DNA of 64,000 nucleotides from Hyphomicrobiales bacterium (GTDB lineage: Bacteria; Pseudomonadota; Alphaproteobacteria; Rhizobiales; Xanthobacteraceae), in contig JAFKKO010000115.1 of NCBI GenBank assembly GCA_017305455.1, positions 1-64,000 on the forward strand. Direction: 5' to 3'. The notes beneath the pieces were generated by a model. The model saw only the letters and a list, made by a program, of their open reading frames with translations, was not told the DNA's origin and made no database searches. Of this stretch, positions 19,683-28,892 are shown one piece after another (the first letter of the stretch is position 1; each line of letters starts with the position of its first letter). Position numbers and translations under genes: made by a program.

Positions 19683-20231
19683 TTACTTGGCCGGCGCGGG
19701 CGCGGGCGAGGCGGGAGCCGGGTTCGCCGGAGCAGGGGGCGGCGCTGCGGCAGCACCGGCCGGCTGCGCCGACGGGTTGATCCAGCAGGCGTGGACGCGG
19801 CTGTTCAGCGTCTCGGCGACCTTGTTGTCGATCTGGCCGCCGAACCGGACCAGACAGCGGAACGTCGCCTGGACGTGGCCGCCGGGGCAGCCGAAACGGT
19901 CGTAAAGATCAAGATGGCGGAAGGCGGTGTCGAGATCGTCGCGCCACATCAGGCTGACCACACGGCGGCCGAGCCAGACACATTCCGGATTGCCGGCAGG
20001 GCCGTTGATCGCCTTGGACGCTTCGACGAATTCGTCCGCCTTGCGCTGGCCTTCCTTGGCGGCGGCTTCGGCGGCCGCGGCGGGCTGCTGGGCCTGCTTC
20101 GACTGATCCTGCGGCGGGCGCTGTTGGTCGCCGCTCTGGGCGGCGGCGGCAGTGATGCCAAGCAAAAGCGCCGTGGAGACCGCCAGCCCGCGCGACGCCA
20201 CGTATCGATAGCCAGATAGAAAGACGCTCAT
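19683..20231 (-). CDS. Periplasmic protein of the beta-glucan locus (NdvD candidate)
   Basis: This encodes 182 residues: a signal peptide (residues 14-34, cut near AAAAQSG), a Gln/Ala-rich linker, then a compact domain with cysteines in NPECVWLGRRV, DRFGCPGGHVQATFRCLVRFG and HACWINP, and a Pro/Ala-rich tail. The even pattern of four cysteines suggests disulfides in the periplasm. It lies between the ndvB- and ndvC-like genes, where Bradyrhizobium is reported to have a third glucan gene, ndvD; equivalence is my inference. GGGGACCAC precedes the ATG. Confidence 0.65.
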   Translation of the reverse strand: MSVFLSGYRYVASRGLAVSTALLLGITAAAAQSGDQQRPPQDQSKQAQQPAAAAEAAAKEGQRKADEFVEASKAINGPAGNPECVWLGRRVVSLMWRDDLDTAFRHLDLYDRFGCPGGHVQATFRCLVRFGGQIDNKVAETLNSRVHACWINPSAQPAGAAAAPPPAPANPAPASPAPAPAK

Positions 20232-20473
20232 GTGGTCCCCGAGTTTAACCGAGCCTGCAGCCGCAGGACATTATTTTGATGCCGCCCAAATGGGTCTCCA
20301 TTGCGGCGAGACTCTCGCAAGGCGGCACACTGAATCCCATGACGGACATTTGCATTTTTGTCCAGCAATTGGGAACTTGGAGATGTTTTTGGTGATGCCC
20401 GCGTCCATCGCCGTGGGTTACGGTGTGTCGGGCCTTGGCAGCGTAGCGCCGAAGGGTTAATCGAACGGCCTTC

Positions 20474-20491
20474 AGGAGGACGGAACCCATT
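20474..20491 (+). promoter_or_regulatory. Strong Shine-Dalgarno before an ATT start
   Basis: AGGAGG is followed by nine bases and ATT. The near-perfect site at canonical spacing is the reason for naming ATT as the start of ndvC. Confidence 0.7.
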
Positions 20492-22120
20492 TCGCTTCGC
20501 ACCCCGCTCGCGCTGCTCCTTGTTTCGTTGGGCATCATCGCCGGAATCTGGCTTTGGCTGGCCAGGCCGGTAGCGCTGACGCGCGCGCCGATCGATCCGG
20601 CGGCGAAGCTCGAATGCGTCTCCTACACCCCGTTCCGGGGCGACCAGACCCCGCTCGATCCGTCGCTTTATGTCTCCGCCGATCAGATCGCCCATGATCT
20701 GGAGCAGCTTGCCAAGATCACGCGCTGCATCCGCACCTATTCGGTCGATGTCGGGCTCGACCAGGTGCCGGCCCAGGCCGCCAAGTTCGGCCTCAAGGTG
20801 ATTCAGGGCATCTGGCTCGGCAGCGACCGCTTCAAGAATGCCCGGCAGATCGAAACCGCCGCCGCGCTCGCCAAGGCCCATCCCGACACCATCGAGTCGC
20901 TGGTGGTCGGCAACGAGGTGCTGCTGCGCGGCGAGATGACCTCGGCCGACCTGGTCGCCGCGATCCGGCTGGTGAAATCGAAAGCCGGCAACGTTCCGGT
21001 GACCTATGCCGATGTCTGGGAATTCTGGCTGCGCTATCGCGACGTCTACGACGCGGTCGATTTCGTCACCATCCATATTCTGCCGTACTGGGAGGACTTC
21101 CCGGTCCGCGCCAAATACGCTGCGACCCATGTCGATTCCATCCGCAAGCGGATGGCGGTGGCGTTCCCCAACAAGGAAATCCTGATCGGCGAGACCGGCT
21201 GGCCGAGTGCCGGACGGATGCGAGCCGGCGCGCTGCCATCCCGCGCCAATCAGGCGCGGGTGGTGTCCGAGATTCTCGATCTGGCCCGGCGCGAGAAGTT
21301 TCATGTCAATCTGATCGAGGCCTACGACCAGCCGTGGAAAGAGGCGCTCGAGGGCACTGTCGGCGGTTACTGGGGATTGTATGATTCGAAGGCGCGGGCG
21401 CTGAAATATCCGCCGGGCCAGCCGATCACCGATTATCCGGCATGGCGCGAGCAGATGGCCGGCGGCATCGCGTTCTGTCTGGTGATTTTCGGCGCGGCGC
21501 TGATCACGCTGCGGCGCCGGCCATGGTCGCCTCGGCTCAGTTCATGGTTCGTGGTGGCGCTTTGCGCGACCGTCGGCGGCACGCTGGCCGGTATGGCGGT
21601 CGAGAAGGCGATGGTCGAGAGCTTCGGCATCGCCGGGTGGGTGCGCGGCACCATGCTGCTGATCGCCGCGTTCGGCGCGCCGCTCCTGACCGCGATCGCC
21701 TTTATGTCCGGCCGCCATCTGCCGACCTTCGTGGAGATCGTCGGCCCGCTCGACATCCGGACCACGTCGCGCTCGCAGCGCTTTGTCGGCCTCATATTGA
21801 TCGTGCTGGTCATCATCGCTGCCGAGACCGCGCTGGGCTTCGTGTTCGATCCGCGCTATCGCGATTTCCCGTTCGCCGCCTTGACCATGGCGGTGGTGCC
21901 GTTCTTCGCGCTGATGCTGTTCAACAAACCGCAGCAGGGGACGCGGCCGGTGGCGGAGATGACGTTCGCCGGCTTGTTCGCGATCTGCGCGATCTACATC
22001 CTGTTCAACGAGGGTCAGAACAACTGGCAGTCGCTCTGGACCTGCGGGATGTATCTGCTGCTCGCTCTTACGCTGTCTTTGGCGCGGGTCGCGCAAAGCC
22101 GAGAACCAGCAGCCCGATAG
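20489..22120 (+). CDS. ndvC: NdvC-like GH17 membrane glucosyltransferase, probable ATT start
   Basis: This encodes about 543 residues: an N-terminal span, a GH17-like domain (about 40-330) with the catalytic acids in LVVGNEVLLRGE and EILIGETGWPSAG, then about seven spans. In Bradyrhizobium, NdvC is needed for the 1,6 linkages of the cyclic glucan. The only codon placed correctly behind the strong Shine-Dalgarno AGGAGG (20474-20479) is ATT at 20489, giving ISLRTPLALLLVSLG; the first standard start in frame is TTG 20528, 49 bases after the site and inside the span. No ATG, GTG or TTG exists between the upstream stop (20444) and 20528. Its 3' end overlaps the convergent gene by 53 bases. Confidence 0.85.
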   Translation: MSLRTPLALLLVSLGIIAGIWLWLARPVALTRAPIDPAAKLECVSYTPFRGDQTPLDPSLYVSADQIAHDLEQLAKITRCIRTYSVDVGLDQVPAQAAKFGLKVIQGIWLGSDRFKNARQIETAAALAKAHPDTIESLVVGNEVLLRGEMTSADLVAAIRLVKSKAGNVPVTYADVWEFWLRYRDVYDAVDFVTIHILPYWEDFPVRAKYAATHVDSIRKRMAVAFPNKEILIGETGWPSAGRMRAGALPSRANQARVVSEILDLARREKFHVNLIEAYDQPWKEALEGTVGGYWGLYDSKARALKYPPGQPITDYPAWREQMAGGIAFCLVIFGAALITLRRRPWSPRLSSWFVVALCATVGGTLAGMAVEKAMVESFGIAGWVRGTMLLIAAFGAPLLTAIAFMSGRHLPTFVEIVGPLDIRTTSRSQRFVGLILIVLVIIAAETALGFVFDPRYRDFPFAALTMAVVPFFALMLFNKPQQGTRPVAEMTFAGLFAICAIYILFNEGQNNWQSLWTCGMYLLLALTLSLARVAQSREPAAR

Positions 22121-22448
22121 CGGCGCCCGACAGTCCGATATTGTAGAGCACGATGCCGAAGCCCGCGGCGACAAGGCCAGCGGTCAAGGTGACGATCGAG
22201 GGGCGGATGAAGTTCAGCACCGCGATCACGAGAGCGGCCGTGCCGAACACCGAATGCTTGAACAGATAGGTCGCCAGCGCCCGTGTCTTGCACAGCAAGG
22301 TCGGCAGGCCGTTGTCGCAGGCCAGCGCCACCGGCGAATATTCGATGGCGAAATAGCGCACATACAGCGCGTAGCCGACGGCGAGGAAGCCGACGATCAG
22401 CAGCCACTGCACCTGATACGGGGTCGGTCGGAACGGATCTTTCTTCAT
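22068..22448 (-). CDS. Four-span membrane protein
   Basis: This encodes 126 residues starting MKKDPFRPTPYQVQW, with hydrophobic stretches near 17-33, 60-77, 82-97 and 100-117. The periplasmic loop between the first two has a cysteine pair (ALACDNGLPTLLCKT). I do not recognise the family. The start at 22448 lacks a clear ribosome site; the frame continues upstream, but with shadow-like sequence. Its end overlaps the ndvC end in convergent orientation, so transcripts would be antisense to each other. Confidence 0.6.
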   Translation of the reverse strand: MKKDPFRPTPYQVQWLLIVGFLAVGYALYVRYFAIEYSPVALACDNGLPTLLCKTRALATYLFKHSVFGTAALVIAVLNFIRPSIVTLTAGLVAAGFGIVLYNIGLSGAAIGLLVLGFARPAPKTA

Positions 22449-22610
22449 GACGGAGCGAATATGGTTCGGATCGGCGGCAGAGACAACCGCCCGCGGACCG
22501 CGATCGACAGCGAAATCGGTGCTTGCTCGATCGTTCCCGGGCAACGGCGAGGGCCGGAATCTTGACGCGCTTCGTTCACGCAAACAGCGCTTGCTCCGTT
22601 TGAAAACGCG

Positions 22611-23789
22611 CTAGCGGCTGAGGAACGAGGTAAGGCCGCGCGATTTCGGCGGTTCCGGGGCGGCGGGAGCCGGTTCGGCAGTCGCCCGGCGCGGCTTGCG
22701 TCTGACATGGCGGGCCGGCGCCGGTTTTTCCGCGGTCATTGCCAGTCGCTGGCCGTCATAGATGGTGGTCTCGCAGCCGCGCTTGCTCTCGGCAAGCTGC
22801 GCGCAGATCTTCGCCGTCGCGGCCGCATCGGCGAACGGCCCCGCCACCAGACGAAGTTGCAGGCCGAGGCCGTCATGCCGCTCGCGGATCACGATGATCG
22901 GCTGCAACGGCGTGAGCAATGTGTCGTGCGACTTCAGGGCGCCGCGCCACAGCGCCCTCAGGCCGTCGACCGAGGCGGCGCCGCCGAGATCGACGCCGAA
23001 TTCGGTGCGCTGCGCTGGCCGGGGCGCAATCGTCTCATTGGTTTCCGGCGTTGCGCTGATCGCAGCAGTGGTCGCCGGAGAGTCGTCGGATTTTGCAGGC
23101 TCGGCCTTCGCCGCCGGCTTGCCCTCCGCCGGTCTGGCTTCGGCTTTGGCTTCAAGGCCGGAATGATCGGAACCGCCTTTGGCGTGCGCCTTCGCGTCGG
23201 TGAATTTGCCGCTTGGCACCGGTGGCAGCGCGCCGGCGACGGTGGGCGGGGGCGGTTGGCTGCCGGCGGCGTGGCCGTCCGCTGCTCTGGCGATCTCCAT
23301 CAGGCCGCTGACGGATGTGAACTGAGCCGGCGCGGTGCCGGTCGCGGCCACCACGGGTGCGGGCAGGGACAACGGCCATTGGGCCGGGATCGCCGCGGCG
23401 CCGACCCGCGCCACCGAGCCGGTGACCGAATCGAGACCCTGCTCCAGCGTGGTGACGCGCGAATAAAGCCGGTCGCGATCGCCGTTCAGGGTGTCGATCG
23501 CCGCCGCCAGACGCCGCGCTTCGCCCTGGCTTTCCTTGGCGATCCGCTGCACCTGCTGCGATTGCCTGGCGAGTTCGGCGAAAGCGGCGCGCTCGCGCCG
23601 CAGGCCGCTCGACTGCTGGCTGGCGAGAATCGCGACCACCAGCGCGGCGACCGAGGCAGCCGCCCATGACCCGACTCGCCACATCAGGCGGCGGTCGAAC
23701 TCGTCCTCTTCGGCCAGGAAACGCGCAATCCAGCCCGAGGCATCGTCGTCCGCAAAACCCGTGTCGAGCTCTTTACGGTCCTTCGCCAT
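22611..23789 (-). CDS. Membrane-anchored coiled-coil protein with SPOR-like C-terminus
   Basis: This encodes 392 residues: a short cytoplasmic head (residues 1-38, acidic), one span (about 42-60), a coiled coil (about 62-125, heptads through RAAFAELARQSQQVQRIAKE), a Pro/Ala/Lys-rich disordered middle (160-265), and a C-terminal domain near 280-355 with LQPIIVIRERHDGLGLQLRL and GPFADAAATAKICAQL. The last block has the layout of SPOR-type peptidoglycan-binding domains; this is inference from pattern. The tail is basic and ends TSFLSR. Function is unknown; a cell-envelope role fits the glmU-glmS neighbourhood. Confidence 0.65.
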   Translation of the reverse strand: MAKDRKELDTGFADDDASGWIARFLAEEDEFDRRLMWRVGSWAAASVAALVVAILASQQSSGLRRERAAFAELARQSQQVQRIAKESQGEARRLAAAIDTLNGDRDRLYSRVTTLEQGLDSVTGSVARVGAAAIPAQWPLSLPAPVVAATGTAPAQFTSVSGLMEIARAADGHAAGSQPPPPTVAGALPPVPSGKFTDAKAHAKGGSDHSGLEAKAEARPAEGKPAAKAEPAKSDDSPATTAAISATPETNETIAPRPAQRTEFGVDLGGAASVDGLRALWRGALKSHDTLLTPLQPIIVIRERHDGLGLQLRLVAGPFADAAATAKICAQLAESKRGCETTIYDGQRLAMTAEKPAPARHVRRKPRRATAEPAPAAPEPPKSRGLTSFLSR

Positions 23790-23981
23790 CCCGTATCAGC
23801 AGTCCCCAGCGATTCCCCCGCGAATCACGACTGAAATATTAACAGGAACCGGCCCACGGTGCGCCGGACATTGCGTGGTGGGGAATTCCATCAGGCGACA
23901 AAAGGCCTTATGACGGCGCATTCGCCGCGCGGAGCGGCCTGATCGAACGAAGGGGCGCGAGCATTCGCGCGAAGGACGACC

Positions 23982-25346
23982 ATGAGCGGCAGAACCAGCC
24001 TGACCATCGTGCTAGCGGCCGGCGAGGGCACGCGGATGCGCTCCAGCCTGCCGAAGGTGTTGCATCAGGTCGCCGGACAGTCGCTGCTTGGTCATGTGCT
24101 GGCCGCCGCGCCGCACGGCAGGGACGATTCGCTGGCGGTGGTGGTCGGGCCGGATCATCAGGCGGTGATCGACGAGGTCCGGCGGCTGCGTCCGGATGCG
24201 GCGACCTTCGTGCAGCGCGAGCGCAACGGCACCGCGCATGCCGTGCTGGCGGCACGCGAGGCGATCGCGAAGGGCGCGGACGATCTCGTCATCGCTTTCG
24301 GCGATACTCCGCTGGTGACGGCGGAGACGTTCGCGCGGCTGCGCGCCGCGCTGGCCGATGGCGCGGCGCTCGCGGTGCTCGGGTTCCGCGCCGCCGATCC
24401 GACCGGCTATGGCCGGCTGCTGGTTAAGAACGGCGATCTCGTCGCGATCCGCGAGCAGGCCGATGCCAGTGAAGACGAGCGTAAGGTCACGCTGTGCAAC
24501 GCCGGCATGATGGCGTTCGACGGGCGCGCCGCGCTTAAGATTCTCGAGCGCATCGGCAACGCCAACGCCAAAAGCGAATATTATCTCACCGACGCGGTCG
24601 GTATCGTGCGCGAGCTTGGGCTGCGCGCCGCCGTGATCGAAACCGACGAGGACGAGGTGCGAGGCATCAACACCAAGGCGCAACTCGCCGAAGCCGAAGC
24701 GGTGCTGCAGACGCAGCTTCGCCGCGCGGCGATGGACGCCGGCGTCACCATGATCGCGCCGGAGACCGTGTTTCTCTCCAGGGACACTACCTTCGGCCGC
24801 GACGTCACCATCGAGCCGTTCGTGGTGATCGGCCCCGGCGTCAGCATCGCCGACGGCGCGGTGATCCACTCGTTCTCGCACATGGTGCAGGCGTCGATCG
24901 GCAAAAATGTTTCGCTCGGACCTTACGCGCGCCTGCGTCCCGGAACCTCGCTCGGCGACGGCGTGAAGATCGGCAATTTCGTCGAGACCAAGGCCGCGGT
25001 GCTGGAGCAAGGCGTCAAGGTCAATCATCTGTCCTATGTCGGCGACGCCCATGTCGGCGAGAAAGCCAATATCGGCGCCGGCACCATCGTGTGCAATTAC
25101 GACGGTTTCGACAAGCATCGCACCGAAGTCGGCCCCGGCGCCTTTGTCGGCTCCAATTCGTCGCTGGTGGCGCCGGTGAAGGTCGGCGCCGGCTCCTATA
25201 TTGGCTCGGGTTCGGTGATCACCCGCGAGGTGCCGGAGAATGCGCTGGTGGTCGAACGCAGCGAGCAGGTGGTGCGGCCGGGTTGGGCGGAGCGTTTCCG
25301 CGCGCACAAGCAGCAGAACCGCAAGCCGAAGCCGGACAAGGACTGA
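23982..25346 (+). CDS. glmU: Bifunctional UDP-N-acetylglucosamine pyrophosphorylase / glucosamine-1-phosphate N-acetyltransferase
   Basis: GlmU acetylates glucosamine-1-phosphate and then adds UMP, making UDP-GlcNAc for peptidoglycan and LPS. The N-terminal uridylyltransferase shows [26 protein letters not shown] residues at 9-30 (G-x-G-T-R-M and the Lys), and FGDTPL near 107. From about residue 255 on, hexapeptide repeats build the left-handed beta-helix, with [21 protein letters not shown] and GTIVCNYDG. The length of 454 is normal. AAGGACGACC precedes the ATG. It is followed by glmS after 112 bases. Confidence 0.97.
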   Translation: MSGRTSLTIVLAAGEGTRMRSSLPKVLHQVAGQSLLGHVLAAAPHGRDDSLAVVVGPDHQAVIDEVRRLRPDAATFVQRERNGTAHAVLAAREAIAKGADDLVIAFGDTPLVTAETFARLRAALADGAALAVLGFRAADPTGYGRLLVKNGDLVAIREQADASEDERKVTLCNAGMMAFDGRAALKILERIGNANAKSEYYLTDAVGIVRELGLRAAVIETDEDEVRGINTKAQLAEAEAVLQTQLRRAAMDAGVTMIAPETVFLSRDTTFGRDVTIEPFVVIGPGVSIADGAVIHSFSHMVQASIGKNVSLGPYARLRPGTSLGDGVKIGNFVETKAAVLEQGVKVNHLSYVGDAHVGEKANIGAGTIVCNYDGFDKHRTEVGPGAFVGSNSSLVAPVKVGAGSYIGSGSVITREVPENALVVERSEQVVRPGWAERFRAHKQQNRKPKPDKD

Positions 25347-25458
25347 GGGTTAAAGGCTTAACCCTGTCGCAATCGGCAACAATTATTGAGTCCGCCGGCG
25401 TGCTATAATGGTTATTGAGACACGCAAGTTGTTCCGCGATTGGGAGACCTGAATCCGC

Positions 25459-27285
25459 ATGTGCGGCATCGTTGGCATTCTGGGGCGTGGTCCGGTTGCG
25501 GACCAGTTGGTGGATTCCCTCAAGCGGCTTGAATATCGCGGCTATGATTCCGCCGGTGTTGCGACGCTGGAAGGCGTGCATCTCGAACGCCGCCGCGCCG
25601 AAGGCAAGCTGAAGAATCTGGAAGCGCGCCTCAAGGCGTTGCCTCTGCTCGGCCGTGTCGGCATCGGTCACACCCGCTGGGCGACGCACGGCAAGCCGAC
25701 CGAGAACAACGCCCATCCCCACGCGACCGATCGCGTCGCGGTGGTCCATAACGGCATCATCGAGAATTTCCGTGACCTGCGCGCAAAGCTCGAAGCCGAG
25801 GGCGCATCCTTCACCAGCGACACCGACACCGAGGCGGTGGCGCATCTGACCAACTCCTATCTCGCCAAGGGACTTTCGCCGGCCGAAGCGGTCAGGGAGA
25901 CGCTGCCGCAACTTCGCGGCGCGTTCGCGCTCGCCTTCATCTTCGAGGGCGAGGACGACCTGATGATCGGCGCGCGCAAGGGCTCGCCGCTCGCGATCGG
26001 TTACGGCGATGGCGAGATGTATCTGGGCTCCGACGCCATCGCGCTGGCGCCGTTCACCGACGACATCAGCTATCTGGAGGACGGCGACTGGGTGGTGCTC
26101 CGACACGGCGGCGCCGAGATCTACGATCAGACCAACGTGCGGGTGCAGCGCGAGGTGCTGAAATCGGGCGCGGCGACCTTCCTGGTCGACAAGGCCAATT
26201 ATCGTCACTTCATGGCGAAGGAAATCCACGAGCAGCCGGAAGTGGTCGGCCACACGCTGGCGCGCTATGTCGATATGGCGACCGAGCAGGTCGCGCTGCC
26301 GGTCGGATTGAAATTCAATTTCGCCGACATCCAGCGCATCTCGATCACCGCCTGCGGCACCGCGAGCTATGCGGGCTTTGTCGCCAAATACTGGTTCGAG
26401 CGGTTCGCCCGCCTGCCGGTCGAACTCGATGTGGCGTCGGAATTCCGTTACCGCGAGGCCCCGCTGCGCAAGGGCGATCTTGCGATCTTCATTTCGCAAT
26501 CGGGCGAGACCGCCGACACGCTGGCGGCGCTGCGCTATGCCAAGTCGCAGGGGCTGCACACCATCTCCGTGGTCAACGTCACCAGTTCGACCATCGCGCG
26601 CGAGAGCGAGACCGTGCTGCCCACGCTGGCCGGCCCCGAGATCGGCGTCGCCTCCACCAAGGCGTTCACCTGCCAGTTGATGGCGTTGATGGCGCTGGCG
26701 ATCGCGGCAGGCAAGGCGAGGGGCGAACTGTCGGCCGAAGACGAAGTTCGTTTGGTCCATGGCCTGGTCGAGGTGCCGCGCCTGATGACGGCGGCGCTGG
26801 CGCTGGAGCCGCAGATCGAGAAACTGGCGCGCGATATCGCCAAGTCTCGGGACGTGCTCTATCTTGGTCGCGGCACCAGCTATCCGCTGGCGCTGGAAGG
26901 CGCGCTCAAGCTCAAGGAAATCTCCTATATCCACGCCGAGGGCTATGCCGCGGGCGAACTCAAACACGGCCCGATCGCGCTGATTGACGAGACGATGCCG
27001 GTGGTGGTGATCGCGCCGCACGACCAGGTGTTCGAGAAGACCGTCTCCAACATGCAGGAGGTCGCTGCGCGGGGCGGCAGGATCATCCTGATGACCGATC
27101 CGCAAGGCGCGCGCGAGGCCACCGTGCAGTCGCTGGTCACGATCACGCTGCCGGACATGCCGGCGAGCGTCACGCCGATTGTCTATGCCATTCCGGTGCA
27201 ACTGCTGGCCTATCACACCGCTGTGGTGATGGGCACCGACGTTGATCAGCCGCGCAATCTGGCGAAATCCGTCACGGTGGAATAA
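25459..27285 (+). CDS. glmS: Glutamine--fructose-6-phosphate aminotransferase (isomerizing)
   Basis: GlmS makes glucosamine-6-phosphate from fructose-6-phosphate and glutamine, the entry step to amino sugars. The mature N-terminus is Cys2 in MCGIVGILG, the glutaminase nucleophile. Two SIS isomerase domains follow, with SITACGTASYAG, ISQSGETADTLAAL and the C-terminal PRNLAKSVTVE signature. The length of 608 is typical. The 112-base gap after glmU shows no ribozyme-like fold. With glmU it supplies UDP-GlcNAc. Confidence 0.98.
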   Translation: MCGIVGILGRGPVADQLVDSLKRLEYRGYDSAGVATLEGVHLERRRAEGKLKNLEARLKALPLLGRVGIGHTRWATHGKPTENNAHPHATDRVAVVHNGIIENFRDLRAKLEAEGASFTSDTDTEAVAHLTNSYLAKGLSPAEAVRETLPQLRGAFALAFIFEGEDDLMIGARKGSPLAIGYGDGEMYLGSDAIALAPFTDDISYLEDGDWVVLRHGGAEIYDQTNVRVQREVLKSGAATFLVDKANYRHFMAKEIHEQPEVVGHTLARYVDMATEQVALPVGLKFNFADIQRISITACGTASYAGFVAKYWFERFARLPVELDVASEFRYREAPLRKGDLAIFISQSGETADTLAALRYAKSQGLHTISVVNVTSSTIARESETVLPTLAGPEIGVASTKAFTCQLMALMALAIAAGKARGELSAEDEVRLVHGLVEVPRLMTAALALEPQIEKLARDIAKSRDVLYLGRGTSYPLALEGALKLKEISYIHAEGYAAGELKHGPIALIDETMPVVVIAPHDQVFEKTVSNMQEVAARGGRIILMTDPQGAREATVQSLVTITLPDMPASVTPIVYAIPVQLLAYHTAVVMGTDVDQPRNLAKSVTVE

Positions 27286-27621
27286 GAGACTGTTTGAAAA
27301 CTTTGAAAACATCATCCTGAGGAGCCGTTTCGTCAGAAACGGCGTCTCGAAGGGCGAGGTTTTCAAGGATCAAAGTCCTCGATTTTCGAGACGGCGCCAT
27401 AGCGCGCCGGAAGACGCGCGTGAACGCGCTGTTGACGTCTCCTCAGGATGAGGACTTTTCAAACGCGCAACGGGAACCGCTGGTGAGTCCGCGCACGGCG
27501 GCACGACAAACTGCCGCAGCCGGACCCGGCGAGTTCGCCCGGAAAGGCAAAATTCTGATACGGTCCCGCTATGGTGATGATGGTCCCGATCCGCTAGGAG
27601 AGGCCATTGCAGATCGGCTGA
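27286..27621. other. Gap holding a dispersed palindromic element
   Basis: There is no gene here. 27312-27324 (TCATCCTGAGGAG) and 27439-27451 (CTCCTCAGGATGA) are perfect 13-bp inverted repeats around about 115 bases with inner palindromes (CGTTTC...GAAACG, TTCGAGACG). Such CCTGAGGAG elements recur in Bradyrhizobium-group genomes. Confidence 0.65.
27312..27451. repeat. CCTGAGGAG-type palindromic repeat element
   Basis: This is about 140 bases bounded by 13-bp perfect inverted repeats, with internal dyads around 27325-27341 (CCGTTTC/GAAACGG) and paired GTCTCGAA/TTTCGAGAC motifs. It has no coding capacity. It follows glmS directly and may fold and end transcription. Confidence 0.75.
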
Positions 27622-28398
27622 ATGATGACTGAAGATCCACATAAAGTGCCCCCCATCCTGTCGGCGGACCCGCCGGAAGCGCCGCCCGGCGCGATGGCGC
27701 GGCTGCGCAACTACTTCCTGACCGGTTTGATCGTCGCGGGCCCGATCGCGATCACTTTTTATCTGACCTGGTCGTTCGTCACCTGGGTCGATGCTCTGGT
27801 GCAGCCGTTCGTGCCGGTGGCCTATCGGCCTGAAACCTATCTGCCGTTCGGCCTGCCGGGCTCGGGCCTGATCGTCGCGGTGTTCGCGCTGACCTTCCTC
27901 GGCTTCCTCGCCGCCAACCTGATCGGCCGCAAGCTGGTGGAGTTCGGCGACGCGCTGCTGGGGCATATGCCGGTGGTGCGCGCGATCTATCGCGGGCTCA
28001 AGCAGGTGTTCGAGACGCTGTTCTCCAGCAACGGGTCGAGCTTCCGCAAGGTCGGGCTGGTGGAGTTTCCATCGCCGGGGATGTGGTCGATCGTGCTGAT
28101 CTCGCAGCCGCCGAGCAAGGAAGTCGTCGTCGGCCTGCCGGGCGAGGAGGAGCATATCTCCGTCTTCCTGCCGTGCTCGCCGAACCCGACTACCGGCTTC
28201 TTCTTCTATGTGCCCAAGAGCAAGATCATCGAGATCGATATGAAGGCCGAGGACGCCGCCACCCTCATCATGTCGGCGGGCGTGGTGCAGCCGGGGAGCG
28301 ATCCGCAGAAGAAAGTCGCCGCGCTCGCGGCGATGGCGCAGGCTGCAAACATCGCCAATGGCGAGGCCGCCGAGCGTCAGCCGGCGAAGGTGGAATAG
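27622..28398 (+). CDS. DUF502 family membrane protein
   Basis: This encodes 258 residues. Two long membrane helices flank a short loop (LTGLIVAGPIAITFYLTW and SGLIVAVFALTFLGFLAANL), followed by a soluble domain with GHMPVVRAIYRGLKQVFETL and TGFFFYVPKSKIIEIDMKAE. This order and these blocks are the DUF502 signature; the biochemical role is not known to me. Start is ATG 27622 or the adjacent ATG 27625; an in-frame stop sits immediately before, so no longer form is possible. The C-terminus is Ala/Gln-rich and disordered. Confidence 0.88.
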   Translation: MMTEDPHKVPPILSADPPEAPPGAMARLRNYFLTGLIVAGPIAITFYLTWSFVTWVDALVQPFVPVAYRPETYLPFGLPGSGLIVAVFALTFLGFLAANLIGRKLVEFGDALLGHMPVVRAIYRGLKQVFETLFSSNGSSFRKVGLVEFPSPGMWSIVLISQPPSKEVVVGLPGEEEHISVFLPCSPNPTTGFFFYVPKSKIIEIDMKAEDAATLIMSAGVVQPGSDPQKKVAALAAMAQAANIANGEAAERQPAKVE

Positions 28399-28449
28399 TT
28401 TGCGCTATTTCGTCGATCACGGGGTTAGCGAATAGGCGGTCGCGACGAT

Positions 28450-28749
28450 ATGGGCAGCTTCACCACGCGATCGCTGGTCTGGACGGTTGTGCTGATCAGC
28501 ATCGCCGTGACGGCGGTGACCGAACTGCGGATCGCGGGCCATGGCGGTGTGCTGCTGTCGGCGATCGTGGCTTACGCCGCGTTCTTCATCAACATCGCAT
28601 GTTCCGGCCTCGGATTCCGCACGCCCGAGCGGCCATGGTGGATCGGCAATGTCGGACTGAGCGTTCTGACCATGACGCTGATCGGCTCGCCGACCATTCC
28701 GAGCGCGCTCTGGACCGCGGGGCGCGTCTTGCTGGCGAGGTGGGCGTAA
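28450..28749 (+). CDS. Small three-span membrane protein
   Basis: This encodes 99 residues with spans near 8-27, 33-53 and 66-93. The middle contains FINIACSGLGFRTPERPWW. I do not recognise a family. It starts 51 bases after the DUF502 gene and is probably in the same transcript. The call rests on the hydrophobic pattern and frame only; the ribosome site is weak. Confidence 0.5.
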   Translation: MGSFTTRSLVWTVVLISIAVTAVTELRIAGHGGVLLSAIVAYAAFFINIACSGLGFRTPERPWWIGNVGLSVLTMTLIGSPTIPSALWTAGRVLLARWA

Positions 28750-28809
28750 GCCCAGCGTTAGCCCGCTAAAGCGTTTTACGTTGATGGAAATATTTTCATC
28801 CGTCATAGC

Positions 28810-28830
28810 CGGGCTTGATATCAAAGCCCG
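28810..28830. terminator. Hairpin between convergent genes
   Basis: CGGGCTT and AAGCCCG form a 7-bp stem around GATATCA. It lies between the small membrane gene and recG, which converge. No T-run follows on the + strand. Confidence 0.4.
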
Positions 28831-28892
28831 AAGGCGTCCCCGACAGATGTTCGGAGACATGCCTGACAAATGAGTGGAACGACAGGTTGAAA

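Noticed and set aside
25347..25458. Possible glmS ribozyme upstream of glmS
   Set aside because: Only 112 bases with no double-pseudoknot core visible; the ribozyme is typical of Gram-positive bacteria.
25219..27366. Long leftward open frame (715 codons) opposite glmS
   Set aside because: It is the antisense shadow of a high-GC gene; composition is His/Arg/Asp-rich with no domain, and glmS on the other strand is certain.
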